NCBI GenBank assembly: GCA_032718475.1
Contig: JAUCBJ010002119.1
Coordinates: 1 to 47,498, forward strand
Length of the DNA: 47,498 nucleotides
Direction: 5' to 3'
Origin: Nemertoderma westbladi
Taxonomy: Eukaryota > Xenacoelomorpha > Nemertodermatida > Nemertodermatidae
In this document: piece by piece, positions 44,401 through 47,498 of the stretch
How the letters are laid out: every line of letters starts with the position of its first letter
Position numbering within the stretch: position 1 is the first letter of the stretch
Notes under the pieces: model-generated
Told to the model about the DNA's origin: nothing
Databases searched by the model: none
What the model saw: only the letters and a program-made list of their open reading frames with translations
Made by a program: the position numbers and the translations under genes

Positions 44401-45914
44401 AGCAGAGGGGGGAAACACTCATAGGGAGTGCCAACGTGACAATTAGTATATTAGCCAATAGTGGGGAGGAAAGCACGTGAATAGGAACAGGAAAGCATCC
44501 ATTGGGTAGAGGGCCAAAGTACAGTAGGAGGTAAAACCAATATTCAATGTGTTTTAACCATATATTATCTTACATTACTGATTTACCGGTCAGTTGAGTT
44601 ATTCAGTCAGTGCAGACCGGTCATAGTAAATGACTGCCACCGCCATAACGGTAACAATTAACCTTTATTTTCTGCTATATTCATATTCAATTACCGACGT
44701 GCTATTATCGCCTATGTAAATCAATACTGAGAAACAACACAAATCTAAATAAACGGCCATAGTAAGTGATTTAATACGAAATAATAATTTATTCTGTAAA
44801 TAAAATCCCCCAGTCCCCCATAAACCCAAAACAACCTAACAAAATATGGCCTTTCCAATACAATACATTTTTTATATAATATAATAATACACCCATCCAC
44901 CCACCCCCAATGGTAGGCAAATGCCATAAGGGTTGTAGACACAATTTTCTACATTACATGCGCTGTGCTGGAAATAGAACAGGGGGGGGGGGGGGGGGGC
45001 ATGTCGTAAAGCGACATGATGAAGGCCGCGAGGTATTAGTGGACCTACAGTATTCGAATCCATGGTGGGACGCTTTCAGGTCAAATGGAAGCAAGTGACC
45101 TTGATCCGGGGCTGTTTGTTAGACAATGCAAGAATCAAAGTCATTAGCGATCATCCCTGTTGGGTTCCAGTGGGTGTTTTGGGGTTCTCTTGTGTTCGTT
45201 GGGCTTCTATTGGGTTCTTTTGAGAGGTTCTTTGGGATCTTTTGGTTTTTTGGGGTTATTTTGGGAGTTTAGTAGGACCGCTTTCTAACTTGTTGCTGGC
45301 ACTGCTAACCTCAAGGAAGAATCCAATTACAGCCAAGCCATCGCTCATGTTGAGAGCCTCGCTAACGTCAACTCCAACCATTTTGGTAACAATATGCATC
45401 TCTCCCTTATATCTATGTCCATCGATTGCGTGCTCCGAACCATCTTCGTTCAACTTACCCCAGTGGAAGTGAATGTTTATTAACTCGTAGTTATTTGGGA
45501 GACTACCACCGAATATATTGTAGTTATTTGTTGATGGAAAGTTTAACTGAAAATAATGTGCAACAATCAATTATATTTTTTTTGTTATATTATTACCACG
45601 TTAAAATGATCATTCACAATAGTATTACTTACATAATTATTACATTGTAACACTACAGTATAGTATCTCTAACCTTCGGTTATATCCCTTCTTTTTGAGG
45701 TATTTTAGTGACTCACCACCATGGTATGTCCATTGTTTTTAACATTAAGACCAGAGTCCGGCCATACTGTAGGCAAAGAGAAGGGGCTCATGTAATAACA
45801 GAAAGGGTCTACATCAAAATAACCAATGTCAATGGGCGATTGTCTAAGCCCGGAAGGATAAACACTGCGTACTTGATATACAACAAGCAAAGATAAAATA
45901 AAGCTAATCCCCAT
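29288..45914 (-). CDS. Alpha-carbonic anhydrase, secreted (four coding exons seen)
   Basis: Catalyses reversible CO2 hydration. The joined frame has about 259 codons. The N terminus (MGISFILSLLVVYQV) is a probable signal peptide, implying secretion or a membrane-facing lumen. RQSPIDI is the family signature. NNGH carries the proton-shuttle His (His64 in CA II numbering). HFHWG supplies two zinc ligands (His94, 96), GSEH the Glu gate (Glu106) and EMHIV the third zinc ligand (His119). SLTTP supplies Thr199-Thr200 and ESVIWTVF follows. All key catalytic residues are present, so the enzyme should be active. Oddities: the usual N-terminal W-Y...GP..W segment before QSPIDI is missing, so an upstream exon may exist; TTPPC is replaced by TTPDY, losing a Cys used for a disulfide in many secreted forms. 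Introns are 170 bp, 3.7 kb and 12 kb; intron 3 has a GC donor. Confidence 0.93.
29777..29912 (+). pseudogene. LINE endonuclease scrap
   Basis: A short plus-strand frame including WEELLIIGDFNMPVTSW, the GDFN motif of APE-type LINE endonucleases. Nothing else of the element remains. It abuts the 3' tail of the RTE-like fragment and lies in intron 3 of the carbonic anhydrase gene. Confidence 0.6.
29913..30652 (-). pseudogene. RTE-like LINE, RT C-terminal fragment
   Basis: A frame of about 240 codons with FQYLGSWIESS, ALSKMDTIWKSDL, FLYGGETWTLTKSLEQQIDG and a GHCWRS...GKRSRGRP tail, characteristic of RTE-type endonuclease/RT proteins. The RT catalytic core and the endonuclease are missing (5' truncation). 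A short (TAG)n tail at 29913-29926 marks its 3' end. It has the same strand as the carbonic anhydrase transcript, within intron 3. Confidence 0.85.
30665..33430 (+). pseudogene. LINE D: decayed endonuclease-RT element
   Basis: The endonuclease frame (30665-31186) starts MKIASCNTNSVRTASSLHVI and shows LLIQEHML, GRPHGGLGILW, VNVYFPY and CLGDFNSTPN. The rest of the domain (TSWLDHCLVS, SISDHLPLII) is in other frames after stops near 31184. RT (31757-32824) is long and open: DKAAGHDFI, NYRPIALATILGKLLE, CFLDASKAFDKINH, NGTRQGSILAP and FYADD. A frameshift near 32810 moves the KYKYLGHYITSDF and RRLFGF tail into other frames. The element ends in an (AAAT)n tail at about 33407-33430. It belongs to the same family as fragment A (1257-2123) and lies in intron 3, opposite in strand to the host gene. 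Confidence 0.85.
33465..39722. repeat. 21-bp minisatellite, about 298 units, in carbonic anhydrase intron 3
   Basis: Two main unit types alternate irregularly: GGTGTTTATCGG(C/T)GGGATCTC and GGTGCCACTCCG(C/T)GGGATCTC. They share GGATCTCGGTG and differ in the middle. Long open frames of 600-1300 codons on both strands (heptads such as INTEIPP on the minus strand) result from a period divisible by three and are not genes. Two ~55-bp interruptions (GGTGTTTATATTGG type at about 33805, 36240 and 38551) mark larger duplicated blocks, one copied with an offset of 2313 bp. Confidence 0.96.
39723..40053. other. Unique spacer between two minisatellites
   Basis: No coding signal on either strand and no recognised repeat. 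It is intronic sequence of the carbonic anhydrase gene. Confidence 0.5.
40054..41041. repeat. 33/34-bp minisatellite, about 30 copies
   Basis: Units share GCGCCATAGAGGTCGGG followed by TGAATGTGAACGATGA. One extra G in the GGGG run separates 33- from 34-bp units, so the reading frame rotates between units. Variants include AAAGTGAAC and GATGTGC. It lies in carbonic anhydrase intron 3. Confidence 0.93.
41042..41235. repeat. Degenerate GATC-rich repeat
   Basis: Irregular GATCAGATTGGATTGGAT-like words, with many GATC sites, next to exon C of the carbonic anhydrase gene. No fixed period is seen. Confidence 0.55.
41452..41591 (-). CDS. Carbonic anhydrase exon C
   Basis: 140 nt, entering in phase 0 after GACTTTAG and leaving in phase 2. 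It encodes ESSFTTSALIPLLEMASHVV and then a segment with VPLTAPINLNELF and ENKKFF. The only donor that keeps the frame into exon D is AG-GCAAGT, a GC donor with otherwise ideal consensus. Confidence 0.9.
42148..42390 (+). CDS. Possible small ORF in the third LTR-like element
   Basis: An 80-codon frame from ATG, MPSHILRGRLAKMACTIKDD and onward, with two similar segments GGILPPNDDKMK and GGTLPPGDDHEE. It is basic at the C-terminal end. No family is recognised. It could be a piece of an element protein or chance. Confidence 0.2.
   Translation: MPSHILRGRLAKMACTIKDDMRGGILPPNDDKMKGGTLPPGDDHEEISKMNERPDLRVKEKGRSIPKELELRRRVGRRLR
42650..42925. repeat. ~103-bp tandem repeat in the third LTR-like element
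   Basis: Two to three copies, with GTGGGCACCGA at 42727 and 42830, and shared GGTATACCATAGTAGTAG-like stretches. The neighbouring 42540-42650 is a TAGTAGATAGTTAGA-rich simple repeat. Confidence 0.65.
42999..43442 (+). CDS. Possible element-encoded ORF upstream of LTR-like copy 3
   Basis: An open frame of about 147 codons with DWGKFQEEYRAELANSLKYG and a following segment KMIGLLYLFKAVVIGREPTAF. It has no ATG at its start (GTG). Composition looks protein-like, and an overlapping frame is also open, so the evidence is limited. The position next to the repeat parallels the ORF before copy 2, but the sequences differ. Confidence 0.25.
   Translation: MVENRTLWRSGDGPAHGFICHKPMDWGKFQEEYRAELANSLKYGARPGKQEIYQIRRGAIKIYQKRYILQEDLKMIGLLYLFKAVVIGREPTAFLLSGTPLNHRRAFKVTFEGLVDHPGRRASRYTTVADTSWTERWTHRTRGGRSW
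43556..44690 (+). repeat. LTR-like repeat, copy 3 (3' end truncated)
   Basis: It starts TATAACCTTTTCCAATTAAC, preceded by GTACTATAGTCATA as in copy 2. Shared blocks include CAGCCTGGAAAGC, AATTGAAGCGCACTTAAG, the hairpin at 44159-44187 with its following G-run, and CAGTTGAGTTATTCAGTCAG near 44595. Homology fades at about 44690. Confidence 0.75.
44311..44326 (+). repeat. (G)16 run
   Basis: Sixteen consecutive G residues within LTR-like copy 3. The length may be affected by sequencing error. Confidence 0.8.
44691..45309. other. Carbonic anhydrase intron 2, part next to exon B
   Basis: No coding sequence. It contains an 18-G run at 44982-44999 and a T/G-rich stretch at 45155-45260 built from TTGGGTTCTTTT-like words. 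On the transcribed minus strand the latter is a C/A-rich tract. Confidence 0.55.
45310..45546 (-). CDS. Carbonic anhydrase exon B (zinc ligands)
   Basis: 237 nt, 79 codons, phase 0 at both ends. The acceptor is ATTTTCAG; the donor is GAG-GTTAGC. It runs from LNFPSTNNYNIFGGSL to GLAVIGFFLE and contains all three zinc-binding His residues. The boundary after FFLE matches the position of an intron in vertebrate carbonic anhydrases. Confidence 0.92.
45717..45914 (-). CDS. Carbonic anhydrase exon A (signal peptide, QSPIDI, His64)
   Basis: 66 codons from ATG at 45914 to the donor GTGAGT at 45716-45711, phase 0. An alternative acceptor, TACGCAG, would start the exon at 45864 and would then need an upstream exon supplying the signal peptide and the missing N-terminal segment. 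The 3' end, with the donor, is secure; the 5' end is not. Confidence 0.8.
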
Positions 45915-46761
45915 TGTGCTTCAACTAATTGTTATTCAAAGCAAACTGCAAAATAATATAACTTAGTTAGCGATTAGAAGTTACAGCAGTAGTAGCATTC
46001 ATTATAGGGCTGGTGCGCGAAAAAATAGTTGGGCTTGAAACAGTTGAAATTTGGGTAATAGGGTCCCCTGAAACGAGGATTTTTTTTAACACGAGGAAAT
46101 GTTTTCACTCGCTTCCTCGAACATTTTAACAAAACAGACCCCGCCACTCGATTCATCACCTTGTTACCCCTTATTAACCTATTTCCAGCCCAACAATTGT
46201 CTCGTTCATCAACCCATTGACATCGACAACCCGCTTTCCTTTTTGTTACCCTATAGTTTAGGACAATTAGGACCCGGACAATTGGAATCCGGACAATTAG
46301 GGCACGGGTAATGCGGACCCATATTTTAAAATCATATTTTTGTATGGGTCCGAAATATCCGGGTCGCGTATTCCCAATCCTTACACTACTAGGAAGACCT
46401 CTTGCATTAACACATGGGATTGGTTAATTAACTATTATTTGATTGGACGTTGAAATCATCATATATTTAGAGTGGGAATAATGTTGTATAAGGAATCGGT
46501 TTACACACCATTTACTCCTTGACTTTTCCGATCGAATAGATTGTAATAATAAAGTAGTTTTACTGGTACTATTTAATATTAAAATTCATTGATTTTAAAT
46601 TTATATTTAAAAGCATTTCACAATTATGTAAACATAAAAGCTCAAATGAAATAAACTCATAATTTTTGCAATGTCTTTAGCATTTGTTGGATTTGCATTT
46701 ATGTTTATCCACAGGTTTCTAGAACGTTTTTTAGCGCGCCAAGTCTTATCAGTACCGCAGG
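45915..46761. other. Upstream region of the carbonic anhydrase gene, AT-rich, with a hairpin
   Basis: No convincing exon. Three direct repeats of GGACAATT occur between 46260 and 46300, followed by a perfect 10-bp inverted repeat CGGACCCATA/TATGGGTCCG at 46314-46323 and 46343-46352 around a 19-base AT loop. It should include the promoter or a further upstream exon of the gene, but I cannot point to either. Confidence 0.5.
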
Positions 46762-47253
46762 TTGGCCAGCAACACAGCTGCACGCATCCGTTTACTTCCT
46801 AATGTAAGAGCTACTCGTCCTCGCGCTAGTGCAGTTGGATGGACACGAATAGCAGACCAACTATTCCAAAGCAACTACTACTGTTCGTACAGTACTATAA
46901 TCGGCCTGCTGGCTGCATTGAAACTCCACATTGTGATGCTATGCTGGCTTAACAAAAACATTTTGTCACCACTATGCAATCCACAATTGGGAATCACAAT
47001 GCAGCGTGCATTAAGAATGCTATGCCGGCTTATGAACAAAGTTGCACCGCCACAACTCCATATCCCCCATGAATTTCGCGCGAGATTAACCGCATATTCA
47101 AGGCCGGTGTCCTTTAAGAGCCGTCTCAAGAAAGTCATGGGCTGTCCATCATGCTTATTTTCTCCATGGGGCTACCAAAGCACAAGATTGGGCACAGGCT
47201 GGTCCTCACGGCAAAAACAATGTCATGCAAAGGAATGTATCCCTAGACACTAG
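46762..47253 (+). CDS. Unassigned open frame (about 163 aa)
   Basis: The frame opens without ATG in TTG-GCC and ends TAG at about 47251-47253. Inside it two related segments of about 60 bp, ATGCTATGCTGGCTTAAC and ATGCTATGCCGGCTTATG, form a partial tandem duplication, and a shorter minus-strand frame overlaps. It is unusually long for AT-rich sequence but has no recognised motif, and a consensus splice donor (AAT-GTAAGAG) lies inside. It may be a decayed mobile element. Confidence 0.2.
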   Translation: MASNTAARIRLLPNVRATRPRASAVGWTRIADQLFQSNYYCSYSTIIGLLAALKLHIVMLCWLNKNILSPLCNPQLGITMQRALRMLCRLMNKVAPPQLHIPHEFRARLTAYSRPVSFKSRLKKVMGCPSCLFSPWGYQSTRLGTGWSSRQKQCHAKECIPRH

Positions 47254-47498
47254 TATAGTCATTCCAATCTTTTTAGCTTACTCATGCAGCCATGTAGGCC
47301 TATAAACCATAACCCAATGTTCTACTGCCTAGAATAATATCACATGTTAGTCTAAGTGTACTCTTCTAATACTGTTGGTATAATAACCCTTACATGAATT
47401 CACCCAATTTCCCCATTCCTTACAGCGTTTTGAACACTTTCTACCTGCCAACCGAGTATAAAAACCCTTACAGTAGTTCGACTCCCTCTCTGTTAATG
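47254..47498. other. Right edge of window, nothing recognised
   Basis: Unique AT-rich sequence without an ORF or repeat. Confidence 0.5.

Larger units (their letters stand above)
41930..44690 (+). mobile_element. Third LTR-like element with internal region, in carbonic anhydrase intron 2
   Basis: The segment 43556-44690 aligns to LTR-like copies 1 and 2, and is preceded by purine-rich internal sequence from about 41930. The end (GATCCCGTCACA in the other copies) is not found, so the 3' edge is truncated or diverged. The 5' edge is not defined. It is in plus orientation, opposite to the host transcript. Confidence 0.55.

Noticed and set aside
46099-46311. Plus-strand frame containing HQPIDIDNP, reminiscent of QSPIDI
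   Set aside because: Short, on the opposite strand to the carbonic anhydrase gene, with no other family motif; chance resemblance.
46715-46802. Possible exon between acceptor TTTATCCACAG and donor AAT-GTAAGAG
   Set aside because: The frame is open and the sites are good, but the peptide is short and unrecognised, with no partner exon in the window.
1-47498. tRNA, rRNA or other structured RNA genes
   Set aside because: No cloverleaf-like or rRNA-like stretch was recognised by eye; a tRNAscan or Rfam search was not possible.

Overview
The window looks like a repeat-rich stretch of an invertebrate animal genome. This is inferred from one recognisable intron-containing host gene, a CsRn1-type Ty3/gypsy element, several CR1/L2-like and RTE-like LINEs, and very large minisatellites. 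No bacterial, organellar or viral gene organisation is visible, and I cannot name the species.

Host genes. The one clear gene is a secreted alpha-carbonic anhydrase on the minus strand. Four coding exons (45914-45717, 45546-45310, 41591-41452, 29492-29288) join in frame into about 259 codons. The zinc ligands, proton-shuttle His and Thr-Thr pair are all present. Intron 3 is about 12 kb and uses a GC donor; it holds two decayed LINEs, a 6.3-kb 21-bp minisatellite and a 1-kb 33/34-bp minisatellite. Intron 2 is 3.7 kb and holds an LTR-like mobile element. A candidate terminal exon of an unrecognised plus-strand gene lies at 9759-9942.

Layout. 1-1250: a (GTC)n microsatellite, then a ~147-bp tandem repeat with a conserved CTCF-like box. 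1257-2320: 3' piece of a LINE. 2321-9740: a 29-bp minisatellite split by a CsRn1-family LTR retrotransposon (5694-9514; 267-bp LTRs, 5-bp target duplication, large internal deletion). 10457-14526: two ~1.05-kb LTR-like repeats in inverted orientation around a 2-kb centre. 14622-20247: a 30-bp minisatellite of about 187 copies with no length variation. 20248-21198: AT-rich spacer. 21199-28055: a CR1/L2-like LINE split by a second, nearly full-length LINE (21854-27321) with a 6-bp target duplication. 28056-29287: spacer with an RT C-terminal scrap. 29288-45914: the carbonic anhydrase gene. 45915-47498: AT-rich sequence with a hairpin and one uncertain ORF.

Most notable: in the nested LINE, ORF1 and ORF2 are in the same frame, separated by one UGA followed directly by CUA, the classic stop-readthrough context. 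Past that stop the frame runs through about 18 in-frame copies of a 30-bp repeat into the endonuclease-RT ORF with no further stop. This suggests ORF2 may be made as a readthrough fusion. Second, every period of the 5.6-kb array contains GGTTGGAACGAGGTTGG or a close variant, which resembles the two-tetrad G-quadruplex of the thrombin aptamer.
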